Assembly (NCBI GenBank): GCA_934572355.1
Contig: CAKTKV010000018.1
Span: 1-14,084, forward strand
Origin: an uncultured Oscillospiraceae bacterium
Lineage (GTDB): Bacteria > Bacillota > Clostridia > Oscillospirales > Oscillospiraceae
Direction of reading: 5' to 3'
DNA length: 14,084 nucleotides
A model generated the notes under the pieces. The model was not told where the DNA came from and did no database searches. It saw nothing but the letters and a program-made list of their open reading frames with translations. Position numbers and translations under genes: made by a program. Positions 1 through 6,578 of the stretch are shown here, piece after piece (the first letter of the stretch is position 1; each line of letters begins with the position of its first letter).

Positions 1-7
1 TATAAAA

Positions 8-38
8 CAGCCGCCTTTTCTGAACGGAAAGGCGGCTG
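8..38 (-). terminator. Rho-independent terminator of HU gene
   Basis: An 11-bp perfect stem (8-18 with 28-38, GC-rich) reads on the minus strand into a short T-rich tail (TTTTATA, positions 7 to 1). It starts 17 bases past the HU stop codon and fits an intrinsic terminator ending the HU transcript. Confidence 0.85.
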
Positions 39-55
39 AAAATCAAAGCTTATTC

Positions 56-331
56 TTACTTTGCGACGACGTCCTTCAGAGCCTTACCGGCCTTGAAAAC
101 GGGAACGCGGCTTGCGGGGATCTGGATCTCTTCCTTGGTCTTGGGGTTGCGGCCAACGCGTGCGTTGCGCTCCTTGACCTCAAATGCGCCAAAGCCGACG
201 AGCTGAACCTTGTCACCGCCGACGAGAGCTGCGGTAATGGCCTCGAATGCTGCGTTAACAGCCTTTTCGCTGTCCTTCTTGGAAAGAGCGGTCTTCTCTG
301 CGACGGCTGCTACGAGTTCTGCCTTATTCAT
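56..331 (-). CDS. hup: HU family DNA-binding protein
   Basis: Histone-like nucleoid protein that binds and bends DNA non-specifically as a dimer. The 91-residue product has the usual HU length and layout: an N-terminal helical part starting MNKAELV, the GFGAF turn (about 46-50), and the DNA-binding beta-arm with [15 protein letters not shown] (about 55-69) including the conserved intercalating proline of the RNP motif. It ends with a [12 protein letters not shown] helix. The start is set by an AGGAGG (341-346) nine bases upstream of ATG at 331. The frame stays open further upstream to 442, but that extension lacks HU homology and overlaps the promoter, so I reject it. The gene follows the flippase on the same strand with 178 bp between them, has its own promoter and terminator, and is probably transcribed alone at high level. 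Confidence 0.97.
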   Translation of the reverse strand: MNKAELVAAVAEKTALSKKDSEKAVNAAFEAITAALVGGDKVQLVGFGAFEVKERNARVGRNPKTKEEIQIPASRVPVFKAGKALKDVVAK

Positions 332-340
332 TATATATTT

Positions 341-346
341 CCTCCT
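341..346 (-). promoter_or_regulatory. Ribosome binding site deciding the HU start
   Basis: Perfect AGGAGG on the minus strand, nine bases before the ATG at 331. It rules out the longer in-frame start at 442. Confidence 0.9.
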
Positions 347-442
347 AATTGATTCTACGGCTGATGCCTGTTTATTGGAGTGTTCCCCAAAAGGCGGTGG
401 AATACTCATTGCCGTACTGCCCGCTGTTCGGACAGCAGACAA

Positions 443-471
443 ACTCTACCACACTTTTCTCTGTTTATCAA
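443..471 (-). promoter_or_regulatory. Sigma-A-type promoter for HU
   Basis: TTGATA (466-471) and TAGAGT (443-448) are separated by exactly 17 bases, with a TG one base before the -10 (extended -10). Transcription would begin near 436, giving a leader of about 105 nt before the HU start. Confidence 0.7.
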
Positions 472-509
472 GAGAAAATTGCAATATAACGAGAGTTTCA
501 CATAAAAAA

Positions 510-2150
510 TTAACGAATGTGTAAGAAATTCGCGATTTTTTCACCGCCGGGGATTAGCTTCATGTCCTCCTTGGTGATGGAGCGGAGCGCGATGGTCGAC
601 ACAAGGTACACTATCACAGCAACGGCGATAGCCGCGAGCATGCACAGCGCGATGCGCGACCACGAAACCGCACCTATAAAGCGCGAGCACAGGCCATATA
701 TTGCCCAAGCTGCCGCACCCATGAGGACACTTGAGGCGAGGGGACGGGCAAAGATACCGAAGAGCTTCGGGCGGTGCTTGAGGGCGACGCAGATAAAGAT
801 GTAGTTCATCAGCGCCATTACGACGTAGCTGACGAGAGTCCCGACAGGCGCGCCGTATATGTTGATGGAGCGCTGCGCGACGAGGAACCAGTTGACGATG
901 ATCTTCACAAGCCCGCCGCTTATCATCGTGACCATCGTGAGCTTTTCGTGCCCGGAGGCCTGAAGGATAGCGTTCTCCATCAGCACCGTGCAGACGAAGA
1001 ACGAGGCCGCGCCCATTACCGCCAGAAGTCCCGGACCCGCGGCGTTGCTGTTGGGGTAGAGGACGTTCATTATCGGGTAGGCAAGGACCATGAGCCCTAC
1101 GCCCATCGGCAGGCTGATGACGGCGGAGATACGCATGGCATCCGCCGAGGTCTTGCGCGCGGCGGCGTTGGCGCCCTTGGCGATAGCGCCGGATATCTCA
1201 GGGACGATCGCTATCGTGAGCGGCGTGATGAAGGCTGCGGGGAGATTAAAGAGCGTCTGCGCCTTGCCGTACACGCCGTAGAGCACCTTCGCCTGATAAT
1301 AGGAGAAGCCCGCGGCGGACTGGAGACGGTTCATGCAGAGCTTGGAGTCAACAGAGTTGAGGATGGCCATGATGCACGCGCCGAAGGCAATGGGGATGCC
1401 GATGGAGAGAATGTCCTTGACGATCTTCCACGCGGAGTCGACGACCTCATCATCGTCAGGCGTGTCGTTCGGGTCGTGGATACCGGCGGTGTAGGAGGCG
1501 GACAGCTCGGAGTAATGGCGGCGCTTGTATATTATCATATACAGCAGAGAAATGACCGAGCCGATGGAGACGCCGAGTATCGCGCCGGCAGAGCCCACGG
1601 GCTTGCCGTAACCGGCTCTGAGCAGGCACGAGGCGAGGATAAGCCCGGAGATAACTTTGAACAGAACTTCGAGCACTTCATCCACCGTCGTGGGGATCAT
1701 GTTGCCGTTGCCCTGACAGTAGCCGCGGTAGGCGGAGACAAGGCACACCAGCAGTATCGACGGCGCCATGGCCTTTATGCTCAGCGCGGCGTCGGGGTTT
1801 TCAAGGTACTTCGCGGCGAGCCATTCCGGGAACAGGAACAGTATCAGTGCGAAGACGACGCCTATCACCGCGAAGGTCGCGAGTGCGACGCGGAAGGTTT
1901 TTTCCTCCTGCTTTGCGCGGCCGTTCGCGTCGGCCTCGGCGATGAGGCGCGAGAGCGCGACGGGAAGACCCGCTGTCGCCAGAGTGAAGAAAATGAAATA
2001 GATACTGTAGGCGCTGGTGAACATGGAATAGCCTTCGTCGCCCAGTATGTTGCCGAGAGGTATTTTATAGATGAAGCCCAGCAGCTTCATTATGATAACG
2101 CCGACGGTGAGTATCGCCGCGCCGTGTATGAAATTCTGCTTCTTTGCCAT
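510..2150 (-). CDS. SpoVB/MurJ-like oligosaccharide (lipid II) flippase
   Basis: Polytopic membrane protein of the MOP exporter superfamily (polysaccharide biosynthesis/SpoVB/YabM-YtgP group, COG2244). The family moves lipid-linked cell-wall or polysaccharide precursors across the membrane. The 546-residue product has many hydrophobic helices, an N-terminal block with LLGFIYKIPLGNILG (about 23-37) and TAGLPVALSRL (about 59-69), and the family-like YRGYCQGNGNMIPT stretch (about 141-154). An acidic loop lies near 225-240 and a second half-repeat starts near 245. Length matches the 510-550 residue family norm. ATG at 2150 is chosen because AGGAGGG (2157-2163) lies six bases upstream; the frame is open to 2213 but has no ribosome site there. 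It lies upstream of HU on the same strand, an arrangement known from spoVB/yabM clusters of Clostridia. Whether it serves peptidoglycan, spore cortex or another glycan cannot be told. Confidence 0.9.
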   Translation of the reverse strand: MAKKQNFIHGAAILTVGVIIMKLLGFIYKIPLGNILGDEGYSMFTSAYSIYFIFFTLATAGLPVALSRLIAEADANGRAKQEEKTFRVALATFAVIGVVFALILFLFPEWLAAKYLENPDAALSIKAMAPSILLVCLVSAYRGYCQGNGNMIPTTVDEVLEVLFKVISGLILASCLLRAGYGKPVGSAGAILGVSIGSVISLLYMIIYKRRHYSELSASYTAGIHDPNDTPDDDEVVDSAWKIVKDILSIGIPIAFGACIMAILNSVDSKLCMNRLQSAAGFSYYQAKVLYGVYGKAQTLFNLPAAFITPLTIAIVPEISGAIAKGANAAARKTSADAMRISAVISLPMGVGLMVLAYPIMNVLYPNSNAAGPGLLAVMGAASFFVCTVLMENAILQASGHEKLTMVTMISGGLVKIIVNWFLVAQRSINIYGAPVGTLVSYVVMALMNYIFICVALKHRPKLFGIFARPLASSVLMGAAAWAIYGLCSRFIGAVSWSRIALCMLAAIAVAVIVYLVSTIALRSITKEDMKLIPGGEKIANFLHIR

Positions 2151-2156
2151 GCGGTG

Positions 2157-2163
2157 CCCTCCT
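2157..2163 (-). promoter_or_regulatory. Ribosome binding site deciding the flippase start
   Basis: AGGAGGG on the minus strand, six bases before the ATG at 2150. It supports the shorter start over the in-frame upstream codon at 2213. Confidence 0.85.
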
Positions 2164-2173
2164 GAAAGCAGGG

Positions 2174-2201
2174 ATACTATAGATTTGAAAATACGTTCCA
2201 A
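2174..2201 (-). promoter_or_regulatory. Possible promoter for the flippase gene
   Basis: TTGGAA (2196-2201) and TAGTAT (2174-2179) are separated by 16 bases, just after the terminator of the preceding gene. Both hexamers are imperfect, so this is a candidate only. Confidence 0.35.
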
Positions 2202-2217
2202 ATATACACGCATAATA

Positions 2218-2258
2218 TTAAAAAATCAAGGGCAATACCACGCAGACGGTATTGCCCT
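2218..2258 (-). terminator. Rho-independent terminator of FAD-dehydrogenase gene
   Basis: An 11-bp perfect stem (2229-2239 with 2248-2258, AGGGCAATACC type) is followed on the minus strand by a T-rich run (TTGATTTTTTAA). It begins 12 bases after the stop at 2271, and so separates the dehydrogenase from the flippase gene. Confidence 0.93.
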
Positions 2259-2270
2259 ATAATTTAATGC

Positions 2271-3644
2271 TTAGTGCTTGGACAGAATGTGGCGCGCCAC
2301 ATGCACGCCGCTTGCGGAGGCGTGGGACAGGGAGTGCGTGACGCCGGAGCAGTCGCCGATGACATACAGACCGGGGCACTTGGTCTGGAGGTCGTCGTCT
2401 ATCTCGACTTCCATGTTATAGAACTTGACCTCAACGCCGTAGAGCAGAGTGTCATCATTGGCGGTGCCGGGGGCAATCTTGTCAAGGGCGTAGATCATCT
2501 CGATGATGCCGTCGAGAATACGCTTGGGGATGACAAGGCTCAGGTCGCCGGGAGTGGCGGCAAGGGTCGGCGTGACGAAGTTCTCCTGGATCCTGCGCTC
2601 GGTGCTGCGGCGGCCGCGGACAAGGTCGCCAAAGCGCTGCACCATGACGCCGCCGCCGAGCATATTCGACAGGCGCGCGATGCTCTCGCCATAGCCGTTG
2701 GAGTCCTTGAACGGCTCGGAGAAGTGCTTGGAGACGAGCAGGGCGAAATTGGTGTTCTCGGTGTGCTTTGCGGGATCCTCATAGCTGTGGCCGTTGACGG
2801 TGACGATGCCGTTGGTGTTCTCGTTGACGACGACGCCGTGCGGGTTCATGCAGAAGGTACGCACCAGATCCTCGAACTTCTCCGTGCGGTAGACTATCTT
2901 GCTCTCGTACAGTTCATCGGTGAGGTGGGAGAATATCTCCGCGGGCAGCTCGACGCGCACGCCGATATCGACGCGGTTGGACTTGGTCGGGATATCCAGC
3001 GAGGAGCAGACGGATTCCATCCACTTGCTGCCGCTGCGACCGACGGAGATAATGCAGTCGGTGCAGGTGTAGCTCTCATTGCCGAGCTGCACTTCATAGC
3101 CGCAATCGACCTTGGCGACGCCTGTGACGGCGGACTCAAAGTGAAAGTCCACGCTGTCCTTGAGCTCGTTATATATGTTCTCCAGCACGACGTAGTTTAT
3201 ATCGGTGCCGAGGTGACGCACCTGCGCGTCCAGCAGGTGCAGGCCGTTTTCAAGGCACATGCGCTTGATGCCGGTGTTCGCGGTGGAATAGAGCTTCGTG
3301 CCCTCGCCGCCGTGGGTGCGGTTTATCTCGTCGACGTACATCATGAGGTCGATGGCTTCCTGCTTGCCGACGTGCTCATAGAGTGTGCCGCCGAACTGGT
3401 TTGTGATGTTGTACTTACCGTCGGAGAAAGCTCCTGCGCCGCCGAAGCCGCTCATTATATTGCAGATATTGCACTTGACGCAGGACTTGATCTTTTTGCC
3501 GTCGATGGGGCATCTGCGCTTATCCAGCGGGCGGCCAAGCTCGAACACCGCGACCTTGAGACCGCGGTTTGCCTTGACCAGCTCATAAGCGGAGAAGATA
3601 CCTCCGGGGCCCGCGCCGATAACTATTACGTCGTAATCTGCCAT
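2271..3644 (-). CDS. FAD-dependent dehydrogenase (COG2509-like)
   Basis: Flavoprotein oxidoreductase, probably cytoplasmic; the substrate of this family is not established. The 457-residue product opens with a Rossmann FAD-binding motif, DVIVIGAGPGGIFSAYEL (about 5-22), followed by an acidic strand end (VAVFELGRP). A cysteine cluster lies at about C45, C55, C58 and C61 and runs into GFGGAGAFSDGKYN (about 66-79), a signature I associate with this family. A second nucleotide-binding segment around CIISVGRSGSKW and the C-terminal YVIGDCSG...SHASASGVHVARHI FAD-closing motif complete the fold. The ATG at 3644 follows AGAGGAA by about ten bases. The gene is monocistronic: it has a promoter about 105 bp upstream, a structured leader and a strong terminator. 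The CxxCxxC group could bind metal or an iron-sulfur cluster, which is inference. Confidence 0.88.
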   Translation of the reverse strand: MADYDVIVIGAGPGGIFSAYELVKANRGLKVAVFELGRPLDKRRCPIDGKKIKSCVKCNICNIMSGFGGAGAFSDGKYNITNQFGGTLYEHVGKQEAIDLMMYVDEINRTHGGEGTKLYSTANTGIKRMCLENGLHLLDAQVRHLGTDINYVVLENIYNELKDSVDFHFESAVTGVAKVDCGYEVQLGNESYTCTDCIISVGRSGSKWMESVCSSLDIPTKSNRVDIGVRVELPAEIFSHLTDELYESKIVYRTEKFEDLVRTFCMNPHGVVVNENTNGIVTVNGHSYEDPAKHTENTNFALLVSKHFSEPFKDSNGYGESIARLSNMLGGGVMVQRFGDLVRGRRSTERRIQENFVTPTLAATPGDLSLVIPKRILDGIIEMIYALDKIAPGTANDDTLLYGVEVKFYNMEVEIDDDLQTKCPGLYVIGDCSGVTHSLSHASASGVHVARHILSKH

Positions 3645-3670
3645 TTTGAATCAATTCCTCTTTCTTTCGC

Positions 3671-3720
3671 AAAAAAATATGCTGCCTGTCGTTTGCCCGA
3701 TCCCCGGTGGGAACAGCAGC
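3671..3720 (-). promoter_or_regulatory. Leader hairpin with U-tract, possible attenuator
   Basis: Between the promoter at 3751-3779 and the ATG at 3644, the minus-strand leader can form a stem of GCTGCTGT (3713-3720) with ACAGGCAGC (3681-3689), with one bulged base. It is followed directly by ATATTTTTTT (3671-3680), as in an intrinsic terminator. A competing pairing of CTGTCG (3721-3726) with CGACAG (3686-3691) overlaps the terminator arm. This suggests transcription attenuation, but no known riboswitch class is recognised. Confidence 0.4.
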
Positions 3721-3750
3721 CGACAGAGCAGCGTCAATGTATCCTCGATT

Positions 3751-3779
3751 AGACTAACACACCAGGCCCCTAAAGTCAA
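3751..3779 (-). promoter_or_regulatory. Sigma-A-type promoter for FAD-dehydrogenase
   Basis: TTGACT (3774-3779) and TAGTCT (3751-3756) are separated by 17 bases, with TG one base before the -10. It gives a leader of roughly 100 nt. Confidence 0.6.
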
Positions 3780-3801
3780 GTGAATGAACTGTAAACATAT
3801 C

Positions 3802-3977
3802 TTTTTGCCAAAGAACCTCGAAGAGGCTCTTTGGCAAAAGGGGCTGCACTCCGTTCCGCGCCTCATTGTCCGCTTACAGCGGACAATTCGACACTCACTT
3901 CGTGAGAAGTATTTTCTCCGACGTACACGCCGCCGGAGAAAATGGATTTAATTGATTTTTTGCCTGCGGGCAAAAAA
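3802..3977. repeat. Hairpin-rich intergenic repeat region
   Basis: This gene-free stretch is a chain of inverted repeats. First is a 12-bp stem (3803-3814 with 3828-3839) continued by CCTC/GAGG around a GAA loop. Then come a 10-bp stem (3865-3874 with 3878-3887), CTCAC-TTC-GTGAG (3894-3906), a 10-bp stem (3911-3920 with 3934-3943), and TTTTTTGCC/GGCAAAAAA (3956-3964 with 3969-3977). None is followed by a convincing T-run on either strand, so they are poor classical terminators. Motifs GAAAATGGATTTA (3938-3950) and GGATTTAATTGA (3944-3955) recur in the hairpin array at 12434-12600. It lies downstream of the zinc-ribbon protein gene and may still act as its transcript end. Confidence 0.65.
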
Positions 3978-4012
3978 CTCTGCGAGGCTTTTTCCAATCT
4001 GTAATTGCGTGT

Positions 4013-5884
4013 CTATTGCGCGGCTTCCGCGGTGGCTTCCGGCTCGGCGGTTTCCGCCGCATCTTCCGCGCTGTCCGCTTCCTCACTCTGCGCGGCGGCT
4101 TCGGCGGCGAGCCTTGCTTCCTCCTCGGCCGAAGCCTTCTTTGCTTCCTCGGCGGCCTTCGCGTCGGGCGCGTAGACATAGCCGTAGACGAAATCGGTCA
4201 CAACGGCCTTGCTGACGTTGCCGTTTTCAATGACGGTCTTCTTTGTAAGCCGCCCCTCGTCGTCGTAATCGTATTTGATGTTCCCGACCAGAGCGCCGCT
4301 CGCGTCGTATTTATCCTGCTGATACAGGAGATTGCCCTTGTAGGTGTTAACGAAGTCGTAAGCCGTGCCGTCGGCTTCGATGTATCTGTCCATGCTGCCC
4401 TGACGGTCGTATTCCTTGACCCAGAGCGTGTCCTCGCTGCCGTCGGCAAGAGCGGTGCAGGAGCAGAGCGTACCGTCGTCATAGTATTCGTACACGTAGT
4501 CATATTGGAACACGCCGCCCTGACCGAGCAGGTTCCCGTGGTCGTCATAGACGGAGGAGACCTGATCGCGCGTGAGGGTGTAGCTGCCGTCGGGCGCATA
4601 TTTGTACTCAAAGGTCTGGTCATCCATCGTGGGGTACTCGGAATAGAGCCGCGTCTCTGACAGCAGAACGCCGTCACTGCTGTAGGCGTAGGTCGTCGTC
4701 AGCGGACCGGAGCAGCTCTCGTCATAGCTTGTCGTCATGCTGACCTTGCGCTGGACAAAGCCGTCGGCCTTTTCCGCGCTGTCGCAGTAGTCGCCGAGCT
4801 CAATGTATACCTCGCGCGCCTCGTCAAAGCTGCCGTCAGTGAGAAGTTCATCCGCCTTTTGGTACAGCGCTTCGAGCGCCTTTTCAGCGGAGTCCTCATA
4901 GTCGCCGAGGGCGATAAACGCGTTGTGCGCTTCGTCGTAGCTCTTGTCCTCAAGGAGCTTGCATGCCTTGGTGTAGGCGGTGTTTTCCTGCCCCATGCCA
5001 GCGGCTTCCTCGGCCTTTTCCGCGCTGTCCTTATAATTGCCGAGCTTTGTGAAGGCGACGTCAGCTTCATTGTAGCGCCCGGCGTCGAGCAGAGCGAGAG
5101 CTTCGTCATAAGCGCGGGCGTTTTTGGAGGATATCACGGAGAAGGCTATCGCTGCCGCGGCGATGACTGCGATAGGTGCTGCGATGAGGGCTATCCTCTT
5201 TGCCTTTTTCGCGTGCGCGTCACGCACGGCGTCGACAACTGAGGCATGCTCCTCCTCGCGGCGGAGCCGTTCCGCTTTTTCCTCGCGGAGCCGGTCGACA
5301 TTGAGCTTCGCGGTGAGCGCGCCCAGCTCCTGCGCGCATACGTGGCAGCGCTCGCCGTCACGGTTTATCTCGCCGCAGGCGCACAGCCACAGATCCTTCT
5401 GGCGCATGGGCACAAAGACGCTCTTCGGCGTGGTGTCGAGCTGGTACTGCTTCACAAGCTCCTTGTCCCAGAGCTTTGTGTCGAGCCCGGCCTGCTCATG
5501 CAGCGGCTCCCAGCGCTGAGAATCGGAGACGTAGCTGCCGCCGTCGGCATAATAGACCGCAAGCACCGCCGCGGAGTACGAGCGCACCGAACGGTCGGGG
5601 AGGTAGACAGCCTCCTTCGAGCCCCAAAATTCGTCGCGCCCTATCTCGAGGTCGAGGTACTGGTGCTCCTCGCGGCAGACGACGGCCTTGGCCATATCGT
5701 ACCCGGTGATGAGCACCTTTATCGCGCGGATGGGACGGCTGCTTATGGAGCGGTACTTGAGCTGTGCCAGCACCTTGCCGGTCTGGTTATCCTTGAGCAG
5801 CGCTCCCGCCGCGATGACAAGCGGCGCGCCTTCCGTGTAAAGGTTTTCCGGCAGGGTATAAAGCCTTGTATATCTTTCCGCCAT
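4013..5884 (-). CDS. Zinc-ribbon, single-TM protein with TPR-like and YD-like repeats
   Basis: I do not recognise a named family; the architecture of the 623-residue product is clear. Residues 1-160 form a beta-rich domain of unknown role. A zinc ribbon follows (C168, C170, C180, C183; CACGEINRDGERCHVC), then a charged Arg/Glu-rich helix (195-230, possible coiled coil) and one membrane helix (about 231-252). Residues 256-375 hold three TPR-like units of about 40 residues, each ending in a GxYxDSAEKA motif. Residues 385-560 are YD/RHS-like beta repeats (YDDHGNLLG, EYDRQGSMDRY, KYDASGALVG, DYDDEGRLT), and an Ala/Glu-rich low-complexity tail ends the protein. The likely topology is zinc ribbon inside, repeats outside. 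The start follows AAGGAGGG (5891-5898), which contains the stop codon of the upstream gene, so the two are probably translationally coupled. It may scaffold a surface or secretion complex, which is inference only. Confidence 0.85.
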   Translation of the reverse strand: MAERYTRLYTLPENLYTEGAPLVIAAGALLKDNQTGKVLAQLKYRSISSRPIRAIKVLITGYDMAKAVVCREEHQYLDLEIGRDEFWGSKEAVYLPDRSVRSYSAAVLAVYYADGGSYVSDSQRWEPLHEQAGLDTKLWDKELVKQYQLDTTPKSVFVPMRQKDLWLCACGEINRDGERCHVCAQELGALTAKLNVDRLREEKAERLRREEEHASVVDAVRDAHAKKAKRIALIAAPIAVIAAAAIAFSVISSKNARAYDEALALLDAGRYNEADVAFTKLGNYKDSAEKAEEAAGMGQENTAYTKACKLLEDKSYDEAHNAFIALGDYEDSAEKALEALYQKADELLTDGSFDEAREVYIELGDYCDSAEKADGFVQRKVSMTTSYDESCSGPLTTTYAYSSDGVLLSETRLYSEYPTMDDQTFEYKYAPDGSYTLTRDQVSSVYDDHGNLLGQGGVFQYDYVYEYYDDGTLCSCTALADGSEDTLWVKEYDRQGSMDRYIEADGTAYDFVNTYKGNLLYQQDKYDASGALVGNIKYDYDDEGRLTKKTVIENGNVSKAVVTDFVYGYVYAPDAKAAEEAKKASAEEEARLAAEAAAQSEEADSAEDAAETAEPEATAEAAQ

Positions 5885-5896
5885 TGTGTTCCCTCC

Positions 5897-6139
5897 TTAA
5901 AGCTCGGGCAGCTCGTCATTGCTGACGACGCTCTGCCCCACGCTTCTGTCGGGCATGGCGGCTATCAGCAGGTAACCGACAAAGCCGAGAAGGAATGATA
6001 TCCAGAAATACTTGCGCTCATGATAGCCCTTATCCTCAGCGATCCTGAAGAACTCACCTGCGACAAACCAGGAGATCACGAGCGCCGCAATAACGGCAAG
6101 GACAATAATTATCGGGAGAAGCAGCCCGACTGTGTTCAT
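5897..6139 (-). CDS. Small two-helix membrane protein
   Basis: An 80-residue protein of unknown function. An N-terminal hydrophobic helix (about residues 4-26, LLLPIIIVLAVIAALVISWFV) is followed by a charged stretch (AEDKGYHERK) and a second helix (about 45-60, WISFLLGFVGYLLIAAMP). A short polar tail ends in DELPEL. The ATG at 6139 is preferred over an in-frame TTG at 6157, which has no ribosome site; even the ATG has only a weak GTGGGTG upstream. Its stop codon lies inside the ribosome binding site of the zinc-ribbon protein gene 12 bases downstream, so the two form an operon and their products may work together in the membrane. No family is recognised. Confidence 0.75.
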   Translation of the reverse strand: MNTVGLLLPIIIVLAVIAALVISWFVAGEFFRIAEDKGYHERKYFWISFLLGFVGYLLIAAMPDRSVGQSVVSNDELPEL

Positions 6140-6181
6140 AGTCACACCCACTTTCAAATAGGGTTACATAACATGTCAAAT

Positions 6182-6210
6182 ATTATATCAGCAGCGTAGT
6201 GAGAAATCAA
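6182..6210 (-). promoter_or_regulatory. Strong sigma-A promoter of the two-gene membrane operon
   Basis: TTGATT (6205-6210), a 17-base spacer and a perfect TATAAT (6182-6187). It lies about 45 bp before the small membrane protein and should drive both genes. Confidence 0.8.
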
Positions 6211-6234
6211 TAATGACTTGTGAACAATGCAAAG

Positions 6235-6248
6235 AAAAAGCGCTTTTT
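6235..6248. repeat. 14-bp perfect palindrome
   Basis: AAAAAGCGCTTTTT sits 25 bp upstream of the -35 of the membrane operon promoter. A related AAAAGCGCTTTT occurs inside the inverted-repeat element at 6468-6479. It could be part of an old repeat or a protein-binding site. No function can be assigned. Confidence 0.5.
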
Positions 6249-6306
6249 GCGGGGTTGGTGTAGAAAAAGCTCCAATTGTTTTGATGGGTAGTCGTAAAAC
6301 AGTTAA

Positions 6307-6334
6307 TGGAGCGTATCGGTAACGATACGCTCCA
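6307..6334. terminator. 12-bp perfect hairpin, possible terminator
   Basis: TGGAGCGTATCG (6307-6318) and its exact complement (6323-6334) enclose a GTAA loop. On the minus strand it is followed by TTAACTGTTTTAC, a weak T-rich tail. It could end transcripts arriving from the gene at 6579-7418, although an inverted-repeat element lies in between. It is symmetric, so an operator role is also possible. Confidence 0.4.
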
Positions 6335-6371
6335 CTTATCATGACAACATGCTATGCAGCAGGGTACAGCA

Positions 6372-6554
6372 CTTGGCTCTCCCTCTGGGAGAGCTGTCAG
6401 CCGCAAGGCTGACTGAGAGGGGAAAAGCGGTATGCCGCTTTTCCGCAACCCCTAACGCGGCAAGGTGGTAAAAGCGCTTTTTTGAATGATAAGATCAAAT
6501 TCGCCCTCTCCGGCCTCGCGGAGCTCGGCCACCTCTCCCAAGGGGAGAGGCAAG
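6372..6554. mobile_element. MITE-like inverted-repeat element (183 bp)
   Basis: The two ends are imperfect inverted repeats of about 25 bp: CTTGGCTCTCCCTCTGGGAG on the left against CTTGCCTCTCCCCTTGGGAG read from the right. Partial symmetry continues to about 50 bp, to GAGAGGG on both sides. Each arm carries its own small hairpins (CTCTCCC-TCT-GGGAGAG, TCAGCC-GCAA-GGCTGA), and the middle has AAAAGCGG/CCGCTTTT and AAAAGCGCTTTT. It has no coding capacity. I recognise this general type as an abundant non-coding repeat in gut Clostridia. It lies 24 bp past the stop of the 6579-7418 gene. No clear target-site duplication is visible. Confidence 0.75.
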
Positions 6555-6578
6555 GGATGCTAATGCCGCCAAGAGATG

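Noticed and set aside
774..2165. Long open frame on the plus strand opposite the flippase gene
   Set aside because: Its product is low-complexity and rich in charged residues and H/D/R, with no recognisable domain. The opposite strand encodes an obvious membrane transporter with a good ribosome site.
2274..3752. 492-codon plus-strand frame opposite the FAD-dependent dehydrogenase
   Set aside because: It is an antisense shadow created by GC-rich codon use; the minus strand carries FAD motifs, a ribosome site, a promoter and a terminator.
3651..3866. 71-codon minus-strand frame upstream of the FAD-dependent dehydrogenase
   Set aside because: It covers the promoter, the leader hairpin and part of the hairpin repeat; there is no recognisable protein and no ribosome site.
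3956..3977. Classical Rho-independent terminator for the zinc-ribbon protein gene
   Set aside because: The T-run is before the stem, not after it, on each strand. It is better described as one hairpin of the intergenic repeat chain, although it may still affect RNA ends.
6358..6367. Ten-base match to the tRNA-Gly 3' end (AGCAGGGTAC), as a possible attachment site
   Set aside because: A 10-base match is expected by chance many times in a window of this size, and no integrase gene is present.
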